From Chloroflexota bacterium (GTDB lineage: Bacteria > Chloroflexota > Dehalococcoidia > Lucifugimonadales > JACPCK01), in contig JACPCK010000042.1 in assembly GCA_016179845.1 (NCBI GenBank), positions 1 to 64,000 of the forward strand: a DNA stretch of 64,000 nucleotides, given 5' to 3'. Positions 42,244 to 50,679 of the stretch are shown piece after piece. A model generated the notes under the pieces. It made no database searches and was not told the DNA's origin. It was given only the letters and a program-made list of their open reading frames with translations. Within the stretch, counting starts at the first letter, position 1; every line of letters starts with the position of its first letter. The position numbers and the translations under genes are program-made.

Positions 42244-42726
42244 TTGGACAATGGAGTAGTCCTCGGAGTAGTCCTCTTCTGGGAAGACGTGGCTGAGGGG
42301 TCGGATATCCCTCCTCTTGCCAAACAGCCCACAACCCGCCAGCTTGTGGAGTACGCTGCCGCCTCCGGGGACTTCTACGAGATCCACTACGACAAGGACT
42401 TTGCCCTGGCCGCAGGCCTCAAGGGCGTCATTCTTCACGGGGCCCTGAGACAGGCCTTCGTGGCCCAGTTGATCACAGACTGGATCGGAGAGCACGGCAC
42501 CCTGAAATCTCTCAAGTGCCAGTACCGTGGCATGGACTCCCCAGGGGATACCCTCACCTGCAAAGGAAAGGTCACCAGCAAGAGGGCCGATGGGCACCGG
42601 TACTACGTGGAGTGCGAGACCTGGATCGAAGGAGCCAGAGGTGAGCGCACAACCGTCGGATCTGCCATCGTCCTCCTGCCGTCCAGGGCGGACCCTCTTT
42701 CCCTGATTCACCCGAACGCGTGGTAG
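42244..42726 (+). CDS. MaoC-like dehydratase, catalytic C-module
   Basis: 160 residues. VEYAAASGDFYEIHYDKDFA holds the hydratase-2 Asp43 and His48; HGALRQAFVAQLITDWIG and MDSPGDTLTCKGKVTSK complete the hot-dog fold. It starts at TTG 42244, 18 bp after the non-catalytic half. Together with the two SDRs that follow it would hydrate enoyl-CoA and oxidise the (R)-3-hydroxyacyl-CoA. Confidence 0.85.
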   Translation: MDNGVVLGVVLFWEDVAEGSDIPPLAKQPTTRQLVEYAAASGDFYEIHYDKDFALAAGLKGVILHGALRQAFVAQLITDWIGEHGTLKSLKCQYRGMDSPGDTLTCKGKVTSKRADGHRYYVECETWIEGARGERTTVGSAIVLLPSRADPLSLIHPNAW

Positions 42727-42745
42727 CTGTACTGGAGATAGCGTC

Positions 42746-43681
42746 ATGGGCAATACCCTCCAGGGTAAGGTCGCCATTGTCACGGGAGCGGGTCGAGGCA
42801 TAGGCCGTGGTGTGGCCCTGAAGCTCGCCGACGAGGGGGCTTGGGTGTTGGTAAACGATCTGGGTGTCGCTGTGGACGGCACCGGTGCCGATCGCATGGC
42901 GGCTGACCTGGTGGTTGGAGAGATACGAGAGAGGAATGGCGCCGCCATCGCCAGCTACGCTAACGTGGCCTCGATGCAGGCCGGCCAGGGCATGACCGAT
43001 GCTGTCCTCCAGGAGTGGGGCCGTCTGGACATCGTGGTCTGTGTGGCAGGCATCCTCAGGGACCGGATGGTGTATAACCTGTCGGAGAAGGACTGGGACG
43101 ACGTCCTCAATGTGCACCTGAAGGGGACGTTCAGTTTGGTGAAGAGCGCTGCTACCGTCTTTCGGCAACAGCGAAGTGGGCGGATTATCACCTTCTCCTC
43201 CGAGTCGGGCCTGCTGGGCAACCCCGGTCAGGCGGCCTACGGGGCCGCAAAGTCTGGCATATGTGGCTTCACCAAGAACGTCGCCAGGGAGGTAGGGCCC
43301 TATGGCGTCACCGCCAACTGCATTGTCCCCAGGGCCTACACACGCATGCTTCAGGGCGTACCACCGGAGGCCCACCTTTTCCTGGAGCGCCTCCACATCC
43401 AGGGCTTGCCCTTTGATCCCGCCAGCCCGGAGGCCCAGGCCTGGCACCCCGATGACGTTGCCCCCTTTGTGGCCTTCCTGTCCAGCGACTATGCCGCCAA
43501 CATTAACGGATGTACCTTCCTGGTCTACGGGGACACTATTGGCCTTTTCCAGGACCCCAGGCCCCTCAGCACCATCTATAAGGGGGAAGGCTTCTTTACG
43601 TTGGAGGAGCTTGCGGCCATAGTGCCTGGTACTCTGGGAAGAGGGCTTGCAAACCCTGCCCCGGCTCAGGTCTCCAAATAA
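42746..43681 (+). CDS. SDR-family (3R)-hydroxyacyl-CoA dehydrogenase-like protein 1
   Basis: 311-residue classical SDR. NAD(P) motif TGAGRGIG (13-20), VNDLG with an Asp after strand 2 suggesting NAD, then AGILRD, Ser152/154 and Tyr165-x3-Lys169 (YGAAK). The VNDLG and AGILRDRMVYNLSEKDWDDVLNVHLKGTF stretches are those of the dehydrogenase unit of multifunctional enzyme type 2. A C-terminal extension after about 265 (FFTLEELAAIVPGTLGRGLANP) is shared with the next gene. ATG start 19 bp after MaoC. Confidence 0.88.
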   Translation: MGNTLQGKVAIVTGAGRGIGRGVALKLADEGAWVLVNDLGVAVDGTGADRMAADLVVGEIRERNGAAIASYANVASMQAGQGMTDAVLQEWGRLDIVVCVAGILRDRMVYNLSEKDWDDVLNVHLKGTFSLVKSAATVFRQQRSGRIITFSSESGLLGNPGQAAYGAAKSGICGFTKNVAREVGPYGVTANCIVPRAYTRMLQGVPPEAHLFLERLHIQGLPFDPASPEAQAWHPDDVAPFVAFLSSDYAANINGCTFLVYGDTIGLFQDPRPLSTIYKGEGFFTLEELAAIVPGTLGRGLANPAPAQVSK

Positions 43682-43695
43682 GAGTGGGTGCGTCA

Positions 43696-44619
43696 ATGGG
43701 ACTATTGCAAAACAGGGTGGCAGTGGTGACCGGAGGCGGCCGTGGCATCGGCCGGGCGGTGGCTCTTCTCATGGCCCGCCATGGTGCCCGCGTCCTGGTG
43801 AATGACACTGGTACGGGCCTGGACGGAGACGGAGTGGACCGGAGCCCTGCTGATCAGGTGGTACAAGAGATACAAGCGGCAGGAGGCGTTGCAGCCCCTA
43901 GCTACCACTCTGTCTCCAGCGTGGAGGGCGGTGAGAAAATTGTTCAGGACGCCCTTAATCACTTCCACACAGTGGATATCCTCGTCGCTGCAGCCGGCAT
44001 CCTCCGGGATAGGACCGTCTTCGACACTACTGAAGAGGACTGGAATGCCCTCGTGGGTGTCCATTTGAAGGGGACCTTCTCCGTCGTAAGAGCTGCTGCC
44101 AGGGCGATGCGGGGAAAAGCCTACGGACGAATCGTCACTTTTACATCAGCAGCGGGGCTGTACGGCACCTTTGGCCAGGCCGCCTACGGAGCCGTCAAGG
44201 ACGGTGTGGCCGGCTTCGCCAGGGTGGTGGCCCGGGACCTGGGCCGCTTCGGCATAACCGTCAACTGTGTCGCCCCCCGGGCTGAAACGCGGATGACCGC
44301 TTCCGTGCCCGACGATATCATGCGGCAGCGCCAAGAGGTCCTGGGCGTGCCCCAGCCAACGCCCACTTCAGACGGGTACCCGCCTGAGGCCGTGGCCCAT
44401 CTGGTCGCCTTCCTGTGTACGGACACCGCTGGCGACATCAACGGGCAGCTTTTCTACGTCGCTGGCGGAGTCGTATCCCTGCTAAGCCACCCGGCCGTAA
44501 CTCGGACTGTCAGAAAGCCTAGTGGCGGGCGCTGGTCTGTCGAGGAGCTGGCAGTGGCCTTTCCACTGACACTCGGCGTGGGTCTGGCGAACCCGGCGCC
44601 GCCCCGTGAATCACCCTGA
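43696..44619 (+). CDS. SDR-family (3R)-hydroxyacyl-CoA dehydrogenase-like protein 2
   Basis: Paralogue of the preceding SDR, about 307 residues: TGGGRGIG, VNDTGTGLDGDGVDRSPADQVV, AGILRDRTVFDTTEEDWNALVGVHLKGTF, Ser151, Tyr164-x3-Lys168 (YGAVK). It shares the C-terminal extension (WSVEELAVAFPLTLGVGLANP). A GTG at 43684 is an alternative start; ATG 43696 aligns with the paralogue. The 3' end overlaps the convergent GNAT gene by 9 bp. Confidence 0.87.
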   Translation: MGLLQNRVAVVTGGGRGIGRAVALLMARHGARVLVNDTGTGLDGDGVDRSPADQVVQEIQAAGGVAAPSYHSVSSVEGGEKIVQDALNHFHTVDILVAAAGILRDRTVFDTTEEDWNALVGVHLKGTFSVVRAAARAMRGKAYGRIVTFTSAAGLYGTFGQAAYGAVKDGVAGFARVVARDLGRFGITVNCVAPRAETRMTASVPDDIMRQRQEVLGVPQPTPTSDGYPPEAVAHLVAFLCTDTAGDINGQLFYVAGGVVSLLSHPAVTRTVRKPSGGRWSVEELAVAFPLTLGVGLANPAPPRESP

Positions 44620-45240
44620 ATGGGCCTGGCCCACCCCGTCAGCGCTTGTGCCTGAGAACCTCTCCCTCCTGTAACGCTCCCACTGGCCCCGCCACAGCTC
44701 CATCTGCACAAACGTCTGCCCATCCCGTTGGGTCAGCTTCACCCTGGTGAATCCGCTCTTCAGGAACGAGCGCTGGGCTCGCACATTCCACTCCAGCGTG
44801 TGCAGGTACACGCGCCTCAGGTCGGTGGTGGTGAACACGTGCTCTAACAGAGCTCTAACTGCGTCGGTGCCGTAGCCTCGGTTCCAATAGTGGCGGTCCC
44901 CTATCATGATCCCTATCTCCGTCTCACCGCGGACCGTGTCGATATCATAGTACATACAGTTCCCTATGTGATTCCCATCCAGAGTGTCGATGGCCAACTG
45001 CCTTGACCAGGGGCTCCAGCTATCAGTGCTTCCGTAGTACCTCACGTACTCTGGAAAGGACATCTTCAGGGGGCTGGCAGCATCCAGGCGCGCTAGCTCA
45101 TCATCGGTCCGCCAGGAGTAGTCGTCAGAGGCGTCCTCCAGCCGCTTGCGCCGCAGCACCACCTTGCTTCCTCTTACAACTACATCCTCTATGCTGGAGG
45201 TTGACAGGCTCTCTCTCACCCTTTCCTCTCGCATGCTCAA
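44611..45240 (-). CDS. GNAT-family N-acetyltransferase (RimJ/RimL-like)
   Basis: 209 residues. After an N-terminal tail of ~20 residues comes the GNAT_3 pattern: VVLRRKRLEDASDDYSWRTD, HIGNCMYYDID, ETEIGIMIGDRHYWNRGYGTDAVRALLEHVF (acetyl-CoA loop) and LRRVYLHTLEWNVRAQRSFLKSGF. It would acetylate an amine on a protein terminus or small molecule. A TTG start at 45240 gives an 8-base spacing to AGGAG; ATG 45234 is the alternative. Follows the NUDIX gene by 5 bp. Confidence 0.85.
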   Translation of the reverse strand: MSMREERVRESLSTSSIEDVVVRGSKVVLRRKRLEDASDDYSWRTDDELARLDAASPLKMSFPEYVRYYGSTDSWSPWSRQLAIDTLDGNHIGNCMYYDIDTVRGETEIGIMIGDRHYWNRGYGTDAVRALLEHVFTTTDLRRVYLHTLEWNVRAQRSFLKSGFTRVKLTQRDGQTFVQMELWRGQWERYRRERFSGTSADGVGQAHSG

Positions 45241-45245
45241 GGTAT

Positions 45246-45725
45246 CTACTCCTGTGAATGGCTATGTGGCGCAGGGTCTTGCTCCTGGGCCATTTTGATC
45301 AAGGCCAGGGCCTTTTCTGCTACCTTGACTTCGTTGGGGTAGCTCATCAGATTGAAGGCGTCATCTACCTGGACCCACCGCACACTGTCAAACTCCTCAT
45401 CGTGGTCCGAAACGGACCCCCCTTGAGACGCCATCAGGTAAAAATGCACCGTCTTGTGGCACCGCACTCCATCTGGAGGACGAACAAACCAGTACTCTAT
45501 CTTGTCAATAGGTTGGAGCACGGAGACCTCCAGCCCAGTTTCCTCCTGGACCTCCCTGACCGCGGTGGTCTCCAGAGACTCTCCCGGGTTTGGAGTACCT
45601 TTGGGCAAGCTCCAGAGCGGCGGCCTTGCCCGTCCACACAAAGCTACCTCCACCGCGCCATCTCGCAGGCGATACACAACTCCTCCCGCAGACACCGGGT
45701 GCTCTACCCTACTTCTACTATTCAT
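45246..45725 (-). CDS. NUDIX hydrolase
   Basis: 159 residues with a complete Nudix box GTPNPGESLETTAVREVQEETGLEV, preceded by SAGGVVYRLRDG and LWSLPKG. The KxxHFYLM strand and the C-terminal FNLMSYPNEVKVAEKAL resemble Ap4A- or nucleotide-sanitising family members. The substrate is not predictable. First gene of the NUDIX-GNAT pair with its own promoter (45760-45789). Confidence 0.9.
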   Translation of the reverse strand: MNSRSRVEHPVSAGGVVYRLRDGAVEVALCGRARPPLWSLPKGTPNPGESLETTAVREVQEETGLEVSVLQPIDKIEYWFVRPPDGVRCHKTVHFYLMASQGGSVSDHDEEFDSVRWVQVDDAFNLMSYPNEVKVAEKALALIKMAQEQDPAPHSHSQE

Positions 45726-45759
45726 ACGTGATGGCCTGGCACAAGCGCCGCTCTGCTCA

Positions 45760-45789
45760 ATTCTAGGCCTTTCCGCCTCAGGGGGTCAA
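45760..45789 (-). promoter_or_regulatory. Promoter of the NUDIX-GNAT pair
   Basis: Minus strand TTGACC (45789-45784), 18-bp spacer, TAGAAT (45765-45760), 35 bp before the NUDIX ATG. Confidence 0.55.
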
Positions 45790-45882
45790 CAAAGATGGGG
45801 CTCCTTAAGCCCTATCTGTGGGGATTGCAGAAAACCTCAAATCGCCCTCAGTGCTCTCCTGACCTACGGGCCCTGCAAGCGC

Positions 45883-46806
45883 TCATGTCCTGAATCCGAA
45901 GGAGAGGGGGTCCTCGTCACTATCCATACGGCGCAAGGCCTCAGCGGCAGCCTCCCTCACTGGCTCCTCTTCGGACCTGAGACATGCCGCCAGGGCCCTC
46001 TTCGCCATCCGCCCGCCAGTCTCCCCCAGTGCTCTGACTGTTGCCAGCCGCACCTCTGTATCCTCATCCTGCAATAGGGGAATGAGATAGGGGATCGCAC
46101 CTTCATCACTCACAGCACCTACGGCGGATGCTGCCTCTTGCCTCATCGTGGGGTCATCGCTCTTCAACTCTTTGAGGATAGTGGGCAACCAGACGCCATC
46201 GCCATTACGGCCCATCGCTTTGAGGGAGCTCTGCCTCAGGAGATCGTCAGGGCTGGAGTAGGCATCCTTTATGATCGTCTTGATGTCTGAGTCATTGAAA
46301 GGTGCCACCGCCTCAAGAGCACGCCTCCTCACCTCAACGGACTGCGGAAGCTGCTGGATAACATCCAGCAGGGCCTGCCGTACCCGCTCTCCGTCCTTCC
46401 GCAGTAGCCTGCCTGACTCCGCCAACCGCGAAAAATTGCCAAGGGCCCTGGCGGCGACCGCTCGCACCTTCTCTGAGGGGTCTTCCTTCATGATGGCAAT
46501 AAAAGAGAAAATCAGGCCTCGCTCCTCGCACTCCCACAGGCCAGCTATGGCCTTCTCCCTGATTTCAGGCTCTGGATCCTTGAGACAGAACTTGAAAAGG
46601 GAGGTAAAGTCCAGCTCCGGGTTAGTTTCTCCCATGTCTACCAAGGCTTTCAAGATCTGGCTCCGCCGTATGGAGGATAGGCGGGGCCACTCCTTGGGAA
46701 GCTGCTCAAGTTCCTCCGGTAGCAGGCCCGACAGCCGTACGAGGACAGAGTTGCGGATGCTCTTGCCCTCGTCTGACAGCTCCCCAAAGAGCCTCTCCAG
46801 AGTCAC
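45883..46806 (-). CDS. HEAT-repeat protein
   Basis: 307 residues made almost wholly of HEAT/PBS-lyase-type helical repeats, about eight units: for example EIREKAIAGLWECEERG, VRAVAARALGNFSRLAESG, VEVRRRALEAVAPFND, MRQEAASAVGAVSDEGAIPYLIPLLQDED, VRLATVRALGETGG, VREAAAEALRRMDSDED. No enzyme domain. Such proteins act as scaffolds. It lies 21 bp after TldE on the same strand and probably shares the TldD/TldE transcript. Confidence 0.83.
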   Translation of the reverse strand: MTLERLFGELSDEGKSIRNSVLVRLSGLLPEELEQLPKEWPRLSSIRRSQILKALVDMGETNPELDFTSLFKFCLKDPEPEIREKAIAGLWECEERGLIFSFIAIMKEDPSEKVRAVAARALGNFSRLAESGRLLRKDGERVRQALLDVIQQLPQSVEVRRRALEAVAPFNDSDIKTIIKDAYSSPDDLLRQSSLKAMGRNGDGVWLPTILKELKSDDPTMRQEAASAVGAVSDEGAIPYLIPLLQDEDTEVRLATVRALGETGGRMAKRALAACLRSEEEPVREAAAEALRRMDSDEDPLSFGFRT

Positions 46807-46827
46807 GTCTCAGCACCCTCCACCTTG

Positions 46828-48144
46828 CTACGAGCCCTTTCCCTTGCTCGAAATGGAGACGGCATCCGTGCACAGGGCAGGCCCGCAGAAGTAGCCGCCC
46901 ACCCATCGGCTCTCTTTTGTCAAGGCCAACAGGCTTGATAACACCTTGTAAACGTTCCCAGAGATCATGGTGTCCTTGACTCGTCCTATTATACGACCAT
47001 CCTCAACCCTGTACCCCAGCAGCACGTTGCCGCTGAACTCTCCGCCCATTACGTTTCCCTGGCCTGCCCCCAGCACCCTCTCCACCACCAGGGCCTTTTT
47101 CAGCCCACTGATCAGGTCTCCGTAGGGCACGTTTCCCTGCTTCATCAGGATGACAGAGGCTCCCGGAGATGGCAGTGAGCCTAGGGTCCGGTGGGCGCTC
47201 CCCGTGTTCTTGGCCCCAACCTGCCCCGCAGTCTGTAGATCGAAGAGGAACGTTCCAGCAACCCCTTCATCCACCAGACACACCCGCTCGGTCGGTGTGC
47301 CCTCATCGTCAAAGGCGCGGCTGCCAGCGATCATCTCCATGGTCGGATCGTCCCAGAGGGAAAGACGTGGGTCAAACAGCCTCTGCCCCAGCTTTCCGAT
47401 CAGCGGGGATGCTCCCAGAGCCACGCTATGCCCGTTGAACCCCGTGAGCAAAGGGTACAGCAGCGCTCCCAGTATGCCCCGCTGTGTAAACACCACCGGG
47501 ACCTGGCCCTCCGGCGCCGCTACCACCCTCTGCCCCAGTTCTAGCTGCTCCTCCAGGCCCTTTCTGATACCACTGAGCTCCTCGATGGGACGACAGGACG
47601 AGTCCCCCTCCCATACGAAAAGCATGTCTGTGTCCTTGATCAAGGTGCCCTCAAATGCCACGCTGAACACCGTCTTTCTGTAGCTGACATCAAGGCCCCG
47701 AGTGTTCAGAATCCGCACCGTCATAACGCTCTTGGCCACTTGCCCATCCCAGGTGACCTGAGCCCACCGTTGATGAAGACTATCCAGCAGAGATTGGCCC
47801 AGGTGGGCCATCTTCTCTATTGGGAAATGCTCTACAGCCTCGTCATAGACCTTGACCAACGGGCTCTCCTGGACCCCCGGAAGGGAAGCATACGCCTTGG
47901 GCCCAAAGGGTATCGTCTCCAGGGCCTGCTGCACCAGTCTCTCTACATCCCTCAGGTCGGTAGTGGAGGAGAAGCCCGTCCGTCCTCCTTTGATAATCCG
48001 AAGGGCAACGCCAGACGTCTCTTTGGACTCCACCAGCTTCAGCCGGTTGGCCTCAAAGGCTACCGGCGTCTCCACCCCTTCAATCCAGAAGACCTCGGCC
48101 TCGTCTGCCTCACGCCTGGCCCTTTCCAAGAGCTGTTCCAGCAC
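46828..48144 (-). CDS. pmbA: TldE/PmbA-family metalloprotease subunit
   Basis: 438 residues of the TldD/PmbA family. Visible: RLKLVESKETSGVALRIIKGGRTGFSSTTDL near the N-terminus, LGASPLIGKLGQRLFDPRLSLWDDPT, DDEGTPTERVCLVDEGVAGTFLFDLQTA, and ILLGYRVEDGRIIGRVKDTMISGNVYKVL-like C-terminal strands. As expected for the TldE subunit there is no HExxxH. It works with TldD as a heterodimer that trims unfolded peptides and matures some peptide toxins and RiPPs in other bacteria. Confidence 0.9.
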   Translation of the reverse strand: MLEQLLERARREADEAEVFWIEGVETPVAFEANRLKLVESKETSGVALRIIKGGRTGFSSTTDLRDVERLVQQALETIPFGPKAYASLPGVQESPLVKVYDEAVEHFPIEKMAHLGQSLLDSLHQRWAQVTWDGQVAKSVMTVRILNTRGLDVSYRKTVFSVAFEGTLIKDTDMLFVWEGDSSCRPIEELSGIRKGLEEQLELGQRVVAAPEGQVPVVFTQRGILGALLYPLLTGFNGHSVALGASPLIGKLGQRLFDPRLSLWDDPTMEMIAGSRAFDDEGTPTERVCLVDEGVAGTFLFDLQTAGQVGAKNTGSAHRTLGSLPSPGASVILMKQGNVPYGDLISGLKKALVVERVLGAGQGNVMGGEFSGNVLLGYRVEDGRIIGRVKDTMISGNVYKVLSSLLALTKESRWVGGYFCGPALCTDAVSISSKGKGS

Positions 48145-48206
48145 TGGCTTCCTACCTTCCCATTGCCGTTCTGTAGGTCTGCACCTTCAGAACTCAAGCC
48201 GCATGG

Positions 48207-49565
48207 CTAGGCCCCGCTGACCAGGCACTTCTGAATGCGAATGTGGGGGCTTCCATTGGACACCGGTAGCGGGAACTGGCCCCCCTTGCCACATCCACCG
48301 CCCTGGTTTACGTCCAGGTCGTTGCCCACAGCGTCTATGTTCTTGAGGGTGCTAAAGAGGTTCCCCGACAGGACCACAGGCCTGATCAGCTCACCCACTC
48401 GGCCATTCCTCAGCATATAGGCCTCTCCTGAGGAAAAGGTGAACATCTCCAGGCTGGTCATGCCTCCGTGCCAGTTCTTAACATAGACCCCCTCCTTGAC
48501 TCCTGCCAGAAGCTCCTCCAGGGAGAGCTTCCCCGGCTCAATAATCGTGTTGGTCATTCTCACTATGGGTGGGAACCTGTACCCTATGGCTCGCCCGTTG
48601 CCGGTCGGCCTCTCTCCCATCTTGCCAGCCGTCTCCCTGGAGTGCAGACGCCCCACCAGAACACCCTCACGCAGAAGGTATGTCCTGGTGGCAGCCACCC
48701 CCTCGTCGTCGTACTCGTAGCTACCGCGAAGTCCGGGGATGGCCCCCCCATCCACCACGTTGAGTAGTGGCGTCCCGAAGGTTTTCCCCAGCGTCATGAT
48801 CTCCCGCAGGGCCGGCTGCTCGTAGACGTGGTCGGCTTCCGACAGGTGGCCAAAGGCCTCGTGGATGAAGACCCCTGCTAGGACGGGGTCCAGAATCACC
48901 GTGTACTCCCTGCCCTGGATCCGTGGCGCCTTCAGCAATGCCACCGCCTTGCGGGCCAGCTCCTCTACGTCCCGGTCCAGGTTTTCCACCAGCCCAAAGT
49001 CCCCATTGCTGCCCAGGCTCAGAGCAGCCTGCTGCACATCACCGCCGTCCCGTGCCAGGACGCTCAGACGCACAGTGACGTCCAGGCGGGACTGCTCGAC
49101 ATAAGAGCCTTCAGAGCTGGCAAAGACCTTCCTCTTGTAGGAATCGGCATAGGATATTGTCGCGCTGGAAACGCCCGGTGTCCTCCAGATCGTGTCGAGG
49201 TATCGGTCCAGAATCTCCTTCTTGCTGCGGAGAGGCACAAGACGGGGGTCCTTCTTCACCACCGCTGGAACTACCTCATTTACCACCGGTACTGGTGCCA
49301 GGACAGTCTTTTCCCCTCCGACCACCCTGGCATACCTTGCTGCCTCCGCAGCCCTCTCTCGCAGGTCGCTAAGGCTATTAAAGGAAACAAAGCCCTGTCC
49401 TCCCCGGTAAATGGCCCGCACACACCCGCCGAGGTCGCTGGCCTCTCCTATCTCCTCCAGCTCGCGGCCCCTGTAGGCGACATGGGTAGACCGCGTCTCC
49501 TCGACGCGCACTTCTACATAGTCGGTGTTGTGGCCCTTGATGGCCTCTTCTAGAATATCTCGCAT
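48207..49565 (-). CDS. tldD: TldD-family metalloprotease, catalytic subunit
   Basis: 452 residues with the zinc site HEAFGHLSEAD (HExxxH at about 235-240), the family VRAIYRGGQGFVSFNSL N-terminal segment, DDEGVAATRTYLLREGVLVGRLHSRETA, and the C-terminal GGCGKGGQFPLPVSNGSPHIRIQ. It pairs with TldE, 62 bp downstream. Possible extended -10 upstream (49596-49604). Confidence 0.92.
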   Translation of the reverse strand: MRDILEEAIKGHNTDYVEVRVEETRSTHVAYRGRELEEIGEASDLGGCVRAIYRGGQGFVSFNSLSDLRERAAEAARYARVVGGEKTVLAPVPVVNEVVPAVVKKDPRLVPLRSKKEILDRYLDTIWRTPGVSSATISYADSYKRKVFASSEGSYVEQSRLDVTVRLSVLARDGGDVQQAALSLGSNGDFGLVENLDRDVEELARKAVALLKAPRIQGREYTVILDPVLAGVFIHEAFGHLSEADHVYEQPALREIMTLGKTFGTPLLNVVDGGAIPGLRGSYEYDDEGVAATRTYLLREGVLVGRLHSRETAGKMGERPTGNGRAIGYRFPPIVRMTNTIIEPGKLSLEELLAGVKEGVYVKNWHGGMTSLEMFTFSSGEAYMLRNGRVGELIRPVVLSGNLFSTLKNIDAVGNDLDVNQGGGCGKGGQFPLPVSNGSPHIRIQKCLVSGA

Positions 49566-49595
49566 CGAAAGCCTTTGCCCGAACAGTTAGCAGCC

Positions 49596-49604
49596 ATTAT
49601 AGCA
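49596..49604 (-). promoter_or_regulatory. Extended -10 promoter of tldD
   Basis: Minus strand TGCTATAAT (49604-49596), a consensus TATAAT with the TG extension; the -35 region is poor. It is 31 bp before the tldD ATG. Confidence 0.5.
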
Positions 49605-49637
49605 ATACCCCTGGCGACTCACTATCATCTTCCGTCA

Positions 49638-49666
49638 TTAACGTCCCGACAGGAATAGGCTATTCT
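49638..49666 (+). promoter_or_regulatory. Promoter candidate for nth
   Basis: TTAACG (49638-49643), 17-bp spacer, TATTCT (49661-49666); the ATG of nth is at 49685, so the leader would be about 12 bases. Confidence 0.4.
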
Positions 49667-49684
49667 AAGAGGGCATCCAACATA

Positions 49685-50452
49685 ATGGAAGAGGGAACAA
49701 CGAAAGAGAAGGGCCCCTCAAAGCCGAAGACAGAGGCGCCGGCAACGGCAGCAGCACGGCGGAAGGCCATGCGTCTCTTCAGCCTTCTGGAAAAAGCCTA
49801 CGGCCCGCTCCAGTGGCAGCCGCGCCTTGACCCCGTCTCTGAGCTGGTCTTTACTATCCTCTCTCAGCACACCTCGGACCTCAATGCAGAAAGGTGCTAT
49901 CGGCAACTCCTGACCCGCTTTGCCAACTGGGAGACAGTAGCCCAGGCCCAGGTAGCAGAGATCGAGGGGGCCATCAGGTCCGGCGGCCTCGCTCGCCAGA
50001 AGGCCAGCCGCATTAGCAATGTCCTGCGCCTTATCCTGGACCGCCGCGGCTCCTTCGACCTGTCCTTCCTCGCTGGAATGCCTCTCTCGGAGGCCAAGGC
50101 CTGGCTTCGCCAGTTCCCCGGCGTTGGTCCCAAGACAGCGGCGGTCGTCCTGGCCTTCTCTCTGGGCATGCCTGCCATGCCGGTGGACACCCATGTCTTT
50201 CGCGTAAGCAAGCGTCTGGGACTCCTGGACCTGAAGACCAGCGTCGAGGCGGCCCACGACCTGCTGGAATCCCTTATACCACCCCGTCGGGTCTATCCCT
50301 TTCATGTCTACCTCATCACTCACGGCCGTCGCGTATGCAAGGCGCCGCGCCCCCGCTGCGACATGTGCATCTTGGCCTCCCTTTGCCCCTCTCTTCGATC
50401 CTTCCTGCCTCAACTGCCCAATCCAGGGCGCCGCATCCCGCCAAAGGGCTAG
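49685..50452 (+). CDS. nth: Endonuclease III
   Basis: DNA glycosylase/AP lyase for oxidised pyrimidines, 255 residues. LDPVSELVFTILSQHTSD opens the fold. The helix-hairpin-helix FPGVGPKTAAVV contains the catalytic Lys, VDTHVFRVSKRLGL the catalytic Asp, and CKAPRPRCDMCILASLC has the four Cys (C-x6-C-x2-C-x5-C) for the [4Fe-4S] cluster. A charged N-terminal tail of ~28 residues precedes the domain. Encoded alone, divergent from tldD. Confidence 0.94.
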   Translation: MEEGTTKEKGPSKPKTEAPATAAARRKAMRLFSLLEKAYGPLQWQPRLDPVSELVFTILSQHTSDLNAERCYRQLLTRFANWETVAQAQVAEIEGAIRSGGLARQKASRISNVLRLILDRRGSFDLSFLAGMPLSEAKAWLRQFPGVGPKTAAVVLAFSLGMPAMPVDTHVFRVSKRLGLLDLKTSVEAAHDLLESLIPPRRVYPFHVYLITHGRRVCKAPRPRCDMCILASLCPSLRSFLPQLPNPGRRIPPKG

Positions 50453-50483
50453 TGTGGTGAATAAGAAAACCGCTGCAAATGTC

Positions 50484-50515
50484 ATTCTAAGTCCCGACAC
50501 GTCGGGACTTAGAAT
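50484..50515. repeat. Perfect 32-bp palindrome between nth and the VWA gene
   Basis: ATTCTAAGTCCCGAC, two bases, then its exact inverse (15-bp arms). It carries the same TCCCGAC core as 31293 and 33444 and follows GTCATTCT, the start of the dispersed family. It sits between convergent genes and may also stop transcription. The rest of the 50453-50679 gap shows nothing recognisable. Confidence 0.65.
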
Positions 50516-50679
50516 CTGGGGAGGTGGCCCCACCCCACCAGATGCTTCACTTCGTTCAGCATGACCACGCGGTGCTGCGGACCAATTCAGCGAATCTCTG
50601 ACTCAGGACACTTCTAGAAACTATTCGGTTCTGTTGATATCTCCACGGGGTGCAGAGGCAGAACCCTATCAGGGGGCCG

